DNA of 25,064 nucleotides, from NCBI GenBank assembly GCA_035446765.1, contig DAOTFU010000013.1:1-25064 (forward strand), given 5' to 3'. Position 1 is the first letter of the stretch; each line of letters opens with the position of its first letter. Of this stretch, positions 1-7,242 are shown piece by piece. The notes beneath the pieces were generated by a model that ran no database searches, had not been told where the DNA came from, and was given only the letters and a program-made list of their open reading frames with translations. The DNA is from JALOAF01 sp035446765 (GTDB lineage: Bacteria > Patescibacteriota > Gracilibacteria > Absconditabacterales > Absconditicoccaceae). A program made the position numbers and the translations under genes.

Positions 1-137
1 TCTAAAAAATCAGTGTTTAATTTTTCTGGTGTTATATTTTCTCTAATTCCTTCTATATCTTCTATTCTTTTGTTTTCAGTCTCTTTTCTATATTGTTCTT
101 GTTTTGGTATAGTTTTTTCTCATCCGTCTAATGTCAT
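1..137 (-). CDS. Hypothetical protein, N-terminal 45 residues (partial)
   Basis: Minus-strand reading frame that starts at the ATG complementary to 135-137 and runs off the left edge without a stop. The visible peptide begins M-T-L-D-G-G-E-K-T and is rich in Lys and Glu, so it looks like a soluble charged or coiled-coil protein; one of its glycines is TGA, as expected for a native gene here. A near-perfect sigma70 promoter lies upstream at 168-196, giving a 5' leader of about 24 nt without an obvious Shine-Dalgarno site. I do not recognise the family from 45 residues. The plus-strand frame over the same bases is a hydrophobic shadow. Confidence 0.6.
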
Positions 138-167
138 TTTATATATTAATTTTTTAAATACAGTTTT

Positions 168-196
168 ATTATACTCAAAAAAGCACTATTTGTCAA
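168..196 (-). promoter_or_regulatory. Consensus sigma70 promoter for the leftmost minus-strand gene
   Basis: On the minus strand TTGACA (191-196) and TATAAT (168-173) are separated by exactly 17 nt. Both hexamers match the consensus fully. Transcription would start near 161, just upstream of the ATG at 137. Confidence 0.8.
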
Positions 197-217
197 AAAA
201 TTGCCAATCTTTTTCTC

Positions 218-245
218 TTGTAATACTTTTGTCAAAATCTATAAT
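218..245 (+). promoter_or_regulatory. Probable promoter of the RRM gene
   Basis: TTGTAA (218-223), 16-nt spacer, TATAAT (240-245), about 34 nt ahead of the ATG at 279. It is divergent to the promoter at 168-196, so the two genes share one control region. A second candidate, TTGTTG (248-253) with TACAAT (271-276), ends too close to the start codon to be favoured. Confidence 0.5.
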
Positions 246-278
246 TCTTGTTGTTTTTATATTTTTTTGTTACAATTG

Positions 279-641
279 ATGACAGAACAAATTATCAGCC
301 AGACAAAATTGTTTGTTAGTGGCTTACCATGGAAAATGAGATGAAAACACCTTAGAGAAGAATTTGAAAAATTTGGAGAGGTAGTTTTTGCCAGAGTTGT
401 TTTAGACAGAGAGACAGGTAGAAGTAGAGGATTTGGATTTGTGGAGTTTGTAAATGCAGAAGATGCTACAAAAGCTCAAGCAGAGATGAACGATCAAGAG
501 ATCTGGGAGAGAGCTGTAAAAGTAGATTTTGCCAAAGAAAATCCAGAAAAAATGGCAGAGAGACAAGAAGAATCATCTGAAGAGGCAGGAGAAGCAAATG
601 AAGCAGCTGAAGATGGTGAAGAAGGATGAGAAGAATTGTAA
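279..641 (+). CDS. RRM-family RNA-binding protein
   Basis: 120 residues. One RNA-recognition motif fills residues 9 to about 85: RNP2 is K-L-F-V-S-G-L and RNP1 is R-G-F-G-F-V-E-F, both intact with the aromatic residues that stack on RNA bases. A Glu/Ala/Gly-rich acidic tail follows, ending E-E-G-G-E-E-L. Size and layout match the small single-RRM proteins of cyanobacteria and many candidate-phylum bacteria, usually linked to cold response or RNA chaperoning. Two glycines are TGA (one in the first helix, one in the tail), so a standard-code reading would cut the protein in three. ATG at 279 is the only start that keeps the whole RRM. The gene is monocistronic, ended by the hairpin at 664-692. 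Confidence 0.93.
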
Positions 642-663
642 AAAAGTAAAACACTTCAAATAC

Positions 664-692
664 AAAAACTAGGACATCGTTCCTAGTTTTTT
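664..692 (+). terminator. Rho-independent terminator of the RRM gene
   Basis: Nine-bp stem AAACTAGGA / TCCTAGTTT (666-674 and 681-689) with a 6-nt loop, running into T residues to 692. Confidence 0.8.
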
Positions 693-705
693 ATATAAAA
701 AACTC

Positions 706-733
706 TTGAAAATATTGGATTAAAATTTATACT
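706..733 (+). promoter_or_regulatory. Probable promoter of the ATP synthase operon
   Basis: TTGAAA (706-711), 16-nt spacer, TATACT (728-733). A start near 740 would give atpB a leader of about 150 nt. Confidence 0.55.
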
Positions 734-739
734 AAATTT

Positions 740-890
740 ACTAGACTAAGCGGTGCGTAGATGGTATACTATATTTGCATCTCACCAAATCTCTGGAGGC
801 CGATTATACACGCAGTACTGTGTGTTGAGCCATCCACCTTATGTATGGGAGATAAATATATATTGTTTGCGGCCACTTGGTTTTTGTTTT
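740..890 (+). promoter_or_regulatory. Structured 5' leader of the ATP synthase operon
   Basis: About 150 nt between promoter and atpB, distinctly more GC-rich than its surroundings. It contains a hairpin pairing GGTG+AGATG (752-763) with CATCT+CACC (778-786), a palindromic stem ACACGCAGTACTGTGTGT at 808-825, and a possible long-range pair GGCCG (798-802) with CGGCC (870-874). An open frame beginning with GTG at 753 runs through it into atpB, but the encoded peptide is unlike any a-subunit N terminus, so I treat it as untranslated. Its regulatory role is inferred only. Confidence 0.4.
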
Positions 891-1814
891 ATGATTAGAT
901 TTTTTTTCAAAAATATGATTACAAATTTAATACATTATATTCAAATATTCTTTGTAGAATTTTTGCCAGGTGCCTTTTCGCATTTGTCTGAGATACGGTT
1001 TCAAGAGCTTATATCTATGAGTCCTTTGATGCTTGGTATATTTTTACAAATTGCAATCATTATCATTTTGATACTAGCATTTAAGTGACTAAAAAAATCA
1101 AAATTTGCCACACTTTTTGAATATATAGTAGAAGAAGTTTACAAATTTTTTGAGGAAATACTAGAAAGATCTGGTAAACCTTTTATCAAAAACTATGTAG
1201 TTACACTATTTTTTGTGATACTTATATCAAACTTATCTAGTTGGATTTTGGACCGAATTAGGATGATATTTGTAGATGTTGAATGGCTGTCTTCTATAGT
1301 TACCATACCCACTACTAGTTTTGAATTTAATATATGATTGGCAGTTGTTTGAATTATGCTTATGCTTCGAATACAACTAAAGCATCTTTGATGATTCAAA
1401 ATGTTTTTAGAATATGTGCCTCTTGGTGGTAAATGAATTATAGACTTGCCAAGATGAAAAATGCCTGCCATAGCTTACTATCCTTTATGGCTAGTTATCA
1501 AGTTGTTTGATATATGAATATCTTTATTCGTTTGACTGTTAGATATCATATGAATATTTGCAAAAGTAATATCTTTGTCAGCTAGGTTATATTGAAATAT
1601 GGTCTCAGGATGAATACTCTTGACTATGCTTGTAGTATGAATTAATGCTGCAACCAATGGTTTAATTTGATCCAACTTTCCTATACTAGCACCATTGATA
1701 CTTTATGCACAATGATTGCTTGTAGCTGTTATACAAGCTTTTGTATTTCCGTTGCTAGTAGCTATATTTATCAAACTAGCTATGGTAGAAGAAGAACCAC
1801 AAACTACTGATTAG
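891..1814 (+). CDS. atpB: F-type ATP synthase subunit a
   Basis: 307 residues, integral membrane stator subunit forming the ion half-channels against the c ring. Several long hydrophobic helices are visible. The C-terminal signature S-A-R-L-Y-G-N-M contains the essential stator Arg (residue 232, codon AGG) that releases ions from the c-ring carboxylate, and the tail L-L-V-A-V-I-Q-A-F-V-F matches the last helix of the family. Many glycines are TGA; a CGA in L-M-L-[CGA]-I-Q-L probably encodes Trp. The start could be ATG 891 or ATG 915; I chose 891 because both precede the first hydrophobic helix and it keeps more of the frame. First gene of an operon with atpE 30 nt downstream. Stop is TAG. Confidence 0.9.
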
Positions 1815-1844
1815 TTTATTTTATTACATTAAATAAAAAAAAGA

Positions 1845-2291
1845 ATGGAACTTTATATCTGAGCATGATTAGCTATTGGTTTAGCATGATTGTGAGTGTG
1901 AATATGAGAAGGTATTGTAGCCAAAAAATCTTTGGAAATTATGGGTAAAAACCCTGACTTAACTAGTTCATTCTTAGTATTGACAATACTTTGAATTGCT
2001 TTGACAGAATCGGCTGCTATTTACTGATTGATTATTGCTTTACAGATTACTTGATTAGATCCAGCTACATTCAATTCTGCACAAGCTATTTGAGCATGAT
2101 TGGCAGTAGGTGCTGCGTGAGCATGATCATGACTTTGAGAATGATTGTTAGTAGCATGAGCTATGGAAGCTATATTTAGAAATCCAGCTATGAAAGGTAA
2201 GGTAATGACATTTATGATCCTTTTCTTGGCCTTAGTTGAATCTTCAGCTATTTACGGATTGGTTATTGCTCTATCTTTATTAGGATGATAA
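1845..2291 (+). CDS. atpE: F-type ATP synthase subunit c, duplicated (two hairpins)
   Basis: 148 residues, about twice the usual length near 80. Two homologous helical hairpins are fused: residues 3-68 and 83-146. Each has a Gly-rich first helix ending G-x-G-E-G (Glu22, Glu99) and a second helix with the ion-binding carboxylate in T-E-S-A-A-I-Y-G (Glu55) or V-E-S-S-A-I-Y-G (Glu132). Glu in helix 1 plus Glu-Ser in helix 2 is the two-carboxylate pattern known from Na+-coupled c rings such as that of Fusobacterium nucleatum, so Na+ coupling is a reasonable inference. Both sites are retained, unlike V-type double hairpins that lose one. By my count 18 of 25 Gly codons are TGA, so the gene is invisible under the standard code. 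Confidence 0.95.
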
Positions 2292-2357
2292 CAAGATTTC
2301 GAGGTTTAATTTATTTAAGCCTTGCAATATTATTTTACAAAGTAAAATGAAATTCAT

Positions 2358-2834
2358 ATGGACATTAGTGTATGAGCAGTATTAGCACAGATAATCAATT
2401 TTTTGATACTTTTTTTCTTGTTCAAAAAGTTTTTGACCAAACCTATATCAAAAGTTATATACGAGAGGAGGAGCTTAATCAAAAAGCTCGAAAACGCAGA
2501 CAAGGCTTATGAAGAAAAAATTGAAATAGCTAGGATGGAGGCCAAGGAGATAGTTCAAGATGGTATAGATCGTAAAGATAGATTGGTAGCAGAAGCATGA
2601 ATTTTAGCTAACAATAAAAAGGATGAAATTTTAAAAGACGCAAAGATGCAAGCTGACAAGATTTTGTCTGATGCTGAAAACAAAGCAAAAAGTTTAGAAA
2701 ATGAACTTGAAAAAAACTTTATAGATGGAGTAAAAAAGACTTCATTGCTTGTAGTCAAAAAACTTTTACAAAAAGATAAAGACATCAAAAAAGAATATTT
2801 GAATGAAGCCGTAAAAGAGGTGACTGAAAAATAA
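2358..2834 (+). CDS. atpF: F-type ATP synthase subunit b
   Basis: 158 residues. An N-terminal membrane helix (residues 5-22, including I-I-N-F-L-I-L-F-F-L-F) is followed by a long Lys/Glu/Ala-rich coiled coil to the end, the peripheral stalk that links subunit a to alpha/delta. K-K-F-L-T-K-P-I after the helix matches the family's conserved P-I bend. Length is typical. Start ATG 2358 was chosen because the overlapping ATG at 2348 is out of frame. Two Gly codons are TGA (before the membrane helix and mid-coil). It sits 66 nt after atpE and 33 nt before atpH. Confidence 0.92.
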
Positions 2835-2867
2835 TTACACCCAATTTAAATTCTTATATAAATACTT

Positions 2868-3320
2868 GTGAAAATTGCAAATACAGAACTTATAAATATA
2901 TTATTATGATCTTGATTGAAGTCTAACCTATTGGTTGATAGCCTATCTATTGTTTTAAGGTTGATAAAAAAATACTGATCAGCAATTTTTTCCAAAAATT
3001 ATATTGCTGAGATATCCAAAGTAGATAGTACTGTTTCCAATGTATTACAAATATTAAAGTCAAGCAAAAAAACCTGATATCAAGATATCAAATGATTGAT
3101 ACAGTCTACAAAATCTTTAGCAAAAGATTATAAGCCAGAGTTTCAAGTATCTTGAGATTCCAAAGAGCACTGAGATAAGCTTAAAGACTTTTTAGACCAA
3201 AAGTTTCAAAATGCAAAAATACACACAAATGCTCAAGACAAGACTTGAATACATATATCTTGAGAAGGTTGGTACTACAAAAAAGATCTAGATTCAGATC
3301 TAAAAAAAATATTAAACTAA
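2868..3320 (+). CDS. atpH: F-type ATP synthase subunit delta (divergent, short)
   Basis: 150 residues against about 175 in the family. Position between b and alpha identifies it, supported by an all-helical N-terminal half and a C-terminal region with the delta/OSCP pattern: H-T-N-A-Q-D-K-T-G-I-H-I-S-G then Y-Y-K-K-D-L-D-S-D-L-K-K-I-L, equivalent to the family's G-x-x-I plus D-x-S-hxxxL end. Delta joins the peripheral stalk to the top of the alpha3beta3 head. The start is GTG at 2868; a TAA seven nt upstream in frame excludes any longer start. Seven or more Gly codons are TGA. Sequence similarity is weak, so the name rests largely on context. Confidence 0.78.
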
Positions 3321-3349
3321 AAAATTTAATTAATTAAAATTTTAAAGTA

Positions 3350-4858
3350 ATGATTAATACAGAATCTATTTTAAAAAAGATTGAAGAGCAAATACAAAAA
3401 TCAGACATCAAACAATCTTTTTCCAAACAATGAGAAATTATAGAAATCAAAGATGGAGTAGTCTTGGCAGTAGGATTGGATGATGTGATGTTTAGTGAGA
3501 TAGTTGAATTTGAAAATTGATCAAAAGGTCTAGTATTAGATTTGTTAAATGATCAGGTATGAATTTTAATGTTGTGAGATGGTAAGTGACTTACTCAATG
3601 ACAAATAGTAAAATCTACTGGACAAGTATTTTCTGTGTCAGTATGAGAAGCTATGCTTGGTAGAGTAGTAAATGCTTTGGGTGAGCCGGTGGACTGACTG
3701 TGACCGATCAAATCGAAAGAAAAATATCCAGTAGAAAGGATTGCTCCATGAGTAATTACTAGAAAATCTGTAGACCAACCACTGCAAACTGGTCTAAAAA
3801 TTATTGATGCTCTAGTACCTATCGGTAGATGACAAAGAGAGCTAATTATTTGAGATAGACAAACTGGTAAGACGGCCATAGCGCTTGATACAATCATCAA
3901 TCAAAAAAATCAAAACATGTACTGTGTGTATGTAGCAATATGACAAAAAGAATCTAAAATAAAGAGATTTGTACAGACTCTTAGAGAAAAATGAGCACTA
4001 GATTATTCAATCATAATTTCTGCCCCCATCAACAATCCTTCTGTGATGCAATATCTAGCTCCATATGTAGGATGTGCAATGGGAGAACGATTTATGAACA
4101 ATGGAAAAGATGCTGTAATATTTTACGATGATCTTTCAAAACATGCCGTAGCATATAGAGAAATATCTCTACTTTTAAGAAGACCCCCTGGTAGAGAAGC
4201 TTATCCTGGAGATGTTTTCTATCTTCATTCTAGACTGCTTGAGAGAGCGGCGAGAGTCACACCAGAATATGGTTGATGAAGTCTTACAGCTTTGCCTATT
4301 ATTGAGACACAAGCTGGAGATATCGGAGCGTATATTCCTACAAATGTAATATCTATTACTGATGGTCAAATATTCCTAGATTCAGAGCTTTTCAATTCAT
4401 GAAACAGACCTGCCATGGATGTGTGACTTTCTGTATCAAGAGTTTGAGGTGCTGCTCAGACAAAGATTATGAAAAAAATTGCATGACCTTTAAAATTAGA
4501 ACTAGCCAACTATGCAGAACTTGCCGCTTTTGCTCAGTTTTCATCTGACTTGGATGCTGACACACTCAAAGTGATCGAAAACGGTAAGAGGATGACTGAA
4601 ATATTGAAACAACCAGACAACCATCCAATCCCATTTGAGAAGCAAGCCATAATACTTTATATAGCTACTAGATGATATTTTACAGATTTTGAAGTAGAGC
4701 AAATATCTGATATACAAAATACCATTTTTGATAAATTAAATAGTACGCACAAAGAATTGGCCGAAGAGATTAGAAACGAAAAAGCTCTTACAGACACGAT
4801 TGAGACAAAAATAAATCAATTGGCAAAAGAAGTGACAGACAATATGAAAGACAAATAA
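3350..4858 (+). CDS. atpA: F-type ATP synthase subunit alpha
   Basis: 502 residues, full family length. The Walker A motif G-D-R-Q-T-G-K-T (residues 168-175) starts with a TGA glycine. Also present: L-G-R-V-V-N-A-L-G-E-P-V-D-G, the R-R-P-P-G-R-E-A-Y-P-G-D segment, and the alpha/beta signature P-A-M-D-V-G-L-S-V-S-R-V-G-G. Alpha is the non-catalytic nucleotide-binding subunit of the head. At residue 247 a CGA occupies the aromatic position of G-E-[YW]-F, so it is better read as Trp. Conserved arginines use AGA. It is the last gene of the operon: a strong terminator follows 10 nt after the stop, and gamma, beta and epsilon are not in the window. Confidence 0.98.
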
Positions 4859-4868
4859 TATTTTAGTT

Positions 4869-4901
4869 GACCCCGGGATGACTGTCCCGGGGTCTTTTCT
4901 T
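4869..4901 (+). terminator. Strong terminator closing the atp operon after atpA
   Basis: Perfect 10-bp GC-rich stem GACCCCGGGA / TCCCGGGGTC (4869-4878, 4885-4894), 6-nt loop, then TTTTCTT. The most stable intrinsic terminator in the window. Confidence 0.95.
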
Positions 4902-4911
4902 AAATACTAAA

Positions 4912-5223
4912 ATGAAAAAAATCAACGAAACATTTGTTTGCATCAATTGCAAAAAAGAAATACCCTTAGCCTCAAAAACATGCAGAAATCACTGTCCCCA
5001 CTGTTTTGTATCTTTACATGTGGATGGAGACATTCCTGGAGACAGAAATACTAACTGTCATGGTAAAATGTATCCTAGACAATATTTTTTGGCCAACTGA
5101 ACTATGAAGATTCTATTTGAATGTGAAAAGTGTCACAAACAGCATCGAAACAAGAGAGCAGAGGATGATGAAGTAGAAGGATTGGATGAATTAATCAAGA
5201 AGTACAGAGATATTTTTGAGTAA
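4912..5223 (+). CDS. RNHCP domain-containing protein
   Basis: 103 residues. The family-defining motif C-R-N-H-C-P-H-C is intact at residues 24-31, followed by S-L-H-V-D. Four Cys pairs (C-x-x-C near residues 10-13, C24/C28-x-x-C31, N-C-H, C-x-x-C near residue 73) suggest a small zinc-binding fold; the function of RNHCP proteins is not established. The C terminus ends with an E-D-D-E-V-E-G-L-D-E acidic helix. One Gly is TGA at 5098-5100, which ends the standard-code frame early. A CGA in Q-H-[CGA]-N-K is ambiguous between Trp and Arg, since family members often carry Arg-Asn here. No separate promoter is obvious after the atp terminator. Confidence 0.9.
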
Positions 5224-5279
5224 AAAATATATTGATATTTGTATAATTTGTCATTATTTTATTTAAGCTTATTTTACAA

Positions 5280-5307
5280 TTGACTTAATTATTTAAATCA
5301 TTATTCT
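5280..5307 (+). promoter_or_regulatory. Probable promoter of the PurN-like gene
   Basis: TTGACT (5280-5285), 16-nt spacer, TATTCT (5302-5307), giving a leader of about 36 nt to the ATG at 5350. Confidence 0.5.
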
Positions 5308-5349
5308 GTGTTGGAATAAACAATAACATAAATTAAAAATTGCAGATAT

Positions 5350-5952
5350 ATGAATAAAAAAAGATTATTAGTTTTTAACTCAGGATCTGGAAGTGGATTC
5401 CAAGAGTTGGTAGAAAATTCTAAAACAGGAGTTTTAGATGGACATATTGTTGGATTAATAACCAACAATAAAGATTATAAGTGTATTGAAAGAGCCAAAA
5501 AACTTGGTATTCAATATACAATTATGACTTCGTTTGATGCAGAAGATTATCAGTCTATGGTTGGAGCTTATCAGGCTGATTTTGTTTTGTTATCAGGTTG
5601 GTTAAAACTTGTTAAAGGCTTAAATCCAAAAACCACTATCAATATTCATCCTGGTCCGTTGCCAAAATTTGGTGGAAAAGGTATGTGGGGGCATCATGTT
5701 CATGAAGCGGTTATGAAGGCATTTAAGGCAGGAGAGATCACAGAAACAGCAGTTACTATGCATTTTGTAAACGAAAAATTTGATGATGGTCCAATTTGTT
5801 TTGAGTATCCAATTCTTATTAGAGATGATGACACATCTGAGATATTGGCGGCAAGAGTCAATAAGATCGAGCATGGTTGGCAGTCGTTTATTACCAATTT
5901 GATCATAAAAGGAATACTAAAGCCTGGTGATAAGTTTCAATTTCAACAATAA
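5350..5952 (+). CDS. PurN-like formyltransferase (phosphoribosylglycinamide formyltransferase family)
   Basis: 200 residues, the usual PurN length. Family features: N-terminal Rossmann strand with the phosphate loop S-G-S-G-S-G; catalytic N-I-H-P-G-P-L-P-K-F-G-G-K-G-M-W-G, carrying the Asn and His of the formyl-transfer site; and the late D-D-G-P-I loop with the catalytic Asp. The enzyme class moves a formyl group from 10-formyl-tetrahydrofolate to GAR in purine synthesis, or to amino sugars in relatives; the K-F-G-G-K-G segment favours PurN. None of its 20 glycines is TGA, unlike every Gly-containing neighbour, and no other purine gene is near. This suggests recent acquisition from a standard-code donor. 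It has its own promoter and terminator. Confidence 0.85.
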   Translation: MNKKRLLVFNSGSGSGFQELVENSKTGVLDGHIVGLITNNKDYKCIERAKKLGIQYTIMTSFDAEDYQSMVGAYQADFVLLSGWLKLVKGLNPKTTINIHPGPLPKFGGKGMWGHHVHEAVMKAFKAGEITETAVTMHFVNEKFDDGPICFEYPILIRDDDTSEILAARVNKIEHGWQSFITNLIIKGILKPGDKFQFQQ

Positions 5953-5974
5953 AGAGTTGTTAAAAAGTTTGCTT

Positions 5975-6005
5975 GGATGTCTTATTTTGTAGGCATCCTT
6001 TTTTT
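5975..6005 (+). terminator. Terminator of the PurN-like gene
   Basis: Seven-bp stem GGATGTC / GGCATCC (5975-5981, 5992-5998; one G-U pair) followed by seven T residues. Confidence 0.8.
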
Positions 6006-6010
6006 ATAAC

Positions 6011-6034
6011 AAAAAAATCCCAGCTTCAAGCTAG
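6011..6034 (-). terminator. Terminator downstream of the UCG tRNA (minus strand)
   Basis: Read on the minus strand, CTAGC (6034-6030) pairs with GCTGG (6024-6020) around TTGAA, then GA and seven T residues (6017-6011). It closes the minus-strand unit that ends with the tRNA. Confidence 0.6.
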
Positions 6035-6068
6035 AATAATTTAGTTCAGGCTGGCCTGCCTGTTTTTA

Positions 6069-6142
6069 TGGCAGGGACAGAGGGATTTGAACCCCCGATG
6101 ACGGTTCCGAAGACCGTTGTGTTACCACTACACCATGCCCCT
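6069..6142 (-). tRNA. tRNA with anticodon UCG, best read as tRNA-Trp decoding CGA/CGG
   Basis: 74 nt including an encoded CCA. Acceptor AGGGGCA / TGTCCCT, D stem GTGT/ACAC, anticodon stem ACGGT/ACCGT with loop CTTCGGA (anticodon UCG), T stem GGGGG/CCCTC. By anticodon it would be tRNA-Arg. However, A1-U72 with discriminator G73 are the tryptophan identity elements in bacteria; its first six bases (AGGGGC) and last eight (CCCTGCCA) equal those of E. coli tRNA-Trp; and C35 is shared between UCG and CCA. Together with CGA codons at conserved Trp sites across this window, tRNA-Trp(UCG) is the better call. A damaged partial copy lies just upstream. Confidence 0.85.
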
Positions 6143-6155
6143 ATAATACTTTAAT

Positions 6156-6249
6156 ACTGTTCCGAACCCCGCTTCATTTCATTTTACGGGGCTAGGACCG
6201 TTATAGTTTTTGCCACTACGTTTATCCCGCAAAGCGGGACCATGCCCCT
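6156..6249 (-). pseudogene. 5' half copy of the UCG tRNA with two hairpin insertions
   Basis: Starting seven nt or so upstream of the real tRNA on the same strand, the sequence repeats its 5' end: AGGGGCATGG, then GTAGTGG, then ACGGTC and TTCGGAAC including the UCG anticodon. Two palindromes interrupt it: one with stem TCCCGC / GCGGGA in the D arm (6221-6239) and one with stem CCCCG / CGGGG in the anticodon loop (6167-6195). The variable and T arms are missing, so it cannot be a working tRNA. It may be a duplication relic or a retained tRNA-like RNA structure. Confidence 0.7.
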
Positions 6250-6253
6250 ATAC

Positions 6254-6290
6254 AAAAGTTGAAAGTTAAAAGTTGAAAGTGCAAAGTTTT
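6254..6290. repeat. AAAGTT-word repeat cluster
   Basis: Consecutive variants of the word (A)AAAGTTGAAAGTT separate the tRNA-like copy from the unknown minus-strand gene. Similar clusters lie at 8556-8643 and 19777-19810. Confidence 0.6.
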
Positions 6291-6317
6291 TTAATAACCT
6301 CACAACTCGACAAACTC

Positions 6318-7181
6318 TTAACTTTTGATTAACAATTTAATTTCTCATTTTTCTATTTCATTTATCATTTCTTCTCTTCATTCATTTGGAATTTCTGGAT
6401 TTGTTTTTAAGAATTCCACTAGTTCATCTTTGATTTTTTGTGTATCATCATATTTACTGATTTTAAGTCATTTTTCAATAGCTTGATAAAAACTAGCAAA
6501 TATTCTCAACAATTCAAAATCTGAACTTGTTATCTGATATACTATACCATCATTAGTTTTTTGGATATTTTTTTTGACAAAGATTCAATTATCTGACAAA
6601 GTAGCTATTGTCTCATCTAGTATATCAACATTTTCTTTGTACTTTCCAAACAATGGTAGTTGTATTTTTATAGCCCTCAAGTCACCATTTTTTATCACAA
6701 AATCTCAGTAAACCAAAGTTAATCCAAACAAAAAACTTGCAGGATTATATTCCAATTCTTCTTCTAAATAATCACAACAGATTCATTTTTCAGTTTTTTT
6801 TGCCTCTGTTTTTACACCAAGTTTACTCAAGTTTTTATTTAATATTTCTAATTCTGATTCTTTGAATTTATATAGAAAATAGTACTTATTACCTGTTTCT
6901 TCATCAAATCCTTCAAACAATTTCAACGCACTTTCAACGCTCTTTAAATCTAATTCTAAGTTATTTAGTTCTTCATCTTTTTCTCAAATCATAATTACTC
7001 ACATTTTATCTCCTAGATCTTTCAAATTAATTATTTTAAATTGTTTTTTGTGATATACAATCAATAATTTATCAAAATCACAAAACTCATATCAACTCAC
7101 ATTGTGACAATATTCTTTTGTTTTTAGTATATTTTCATTTTCTATTACAAGTAGATTATTTTTATCTATCGATAATTTCAT
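6318..7181 (-). CDS. Hypothetical protein, 287 residues
   Basis: Begins M-K-L-S-I-D-K-N-N-L-L-V-I-E and ends I-K-L-L-I-K-S. Predominantly charged and soluble, with no signal peptide or membrane helix and no motif I recognise. Segments such as E-I-L-N-K-N-L-S-K-L-G-V and the repeated short helix-strand texture would fit a small DNA- or RNA-binding protein, but I do not assign one. At least ten glycines are TGA, so it is native to this code. It starts 61 nt after the ftsW/rodA stop on the same strand and is followed by the tRNA-like copy and tRNA, so all may be one transcription unit. The 61-nt gap is almost wholly a palindromic repeat (7185-7240). Confidence 0.8.
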
Positions 7182-7184
7182 GAT

Positions 7185-7240
7185 TAAACGTTTCAAAGTA
7201 AAATCGTTTCAGCGTTGCAACGATGGGACGTTGAAACGCT
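7185..7240. repeat. Palindromic GTTGAAACG-word repeat
   Basis: A 12-bp stem with one mismatch (AGCGTTGCAACG 7211-7222, CGTTGAAACGCT 7229-7240) plus the flanking word TAAACGTTTCAA (7185-7196). The complement of that word, TTGAAACGTTTA, recurs inside argS at 17611-17622. On the plus strand the stem is followed by a T-rich run, but no plus-strand gene leads into it. Confidence 0.65.
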
Positions 7241-7242
7241 TT

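Noticed and set aside
753..890. N-terminal extension of AtpB from GTG 753
   Set aside because: Open in frame, but the peptide does not resemble subunit a, and the stretch folds into RNA stems behind a likely promoter.
6069..6142. tRNA-Arg(UCG)
   Set aside because: Anticodon alone suggests Arg, but acceptor end, discriminator and codon evidence point to Trp.
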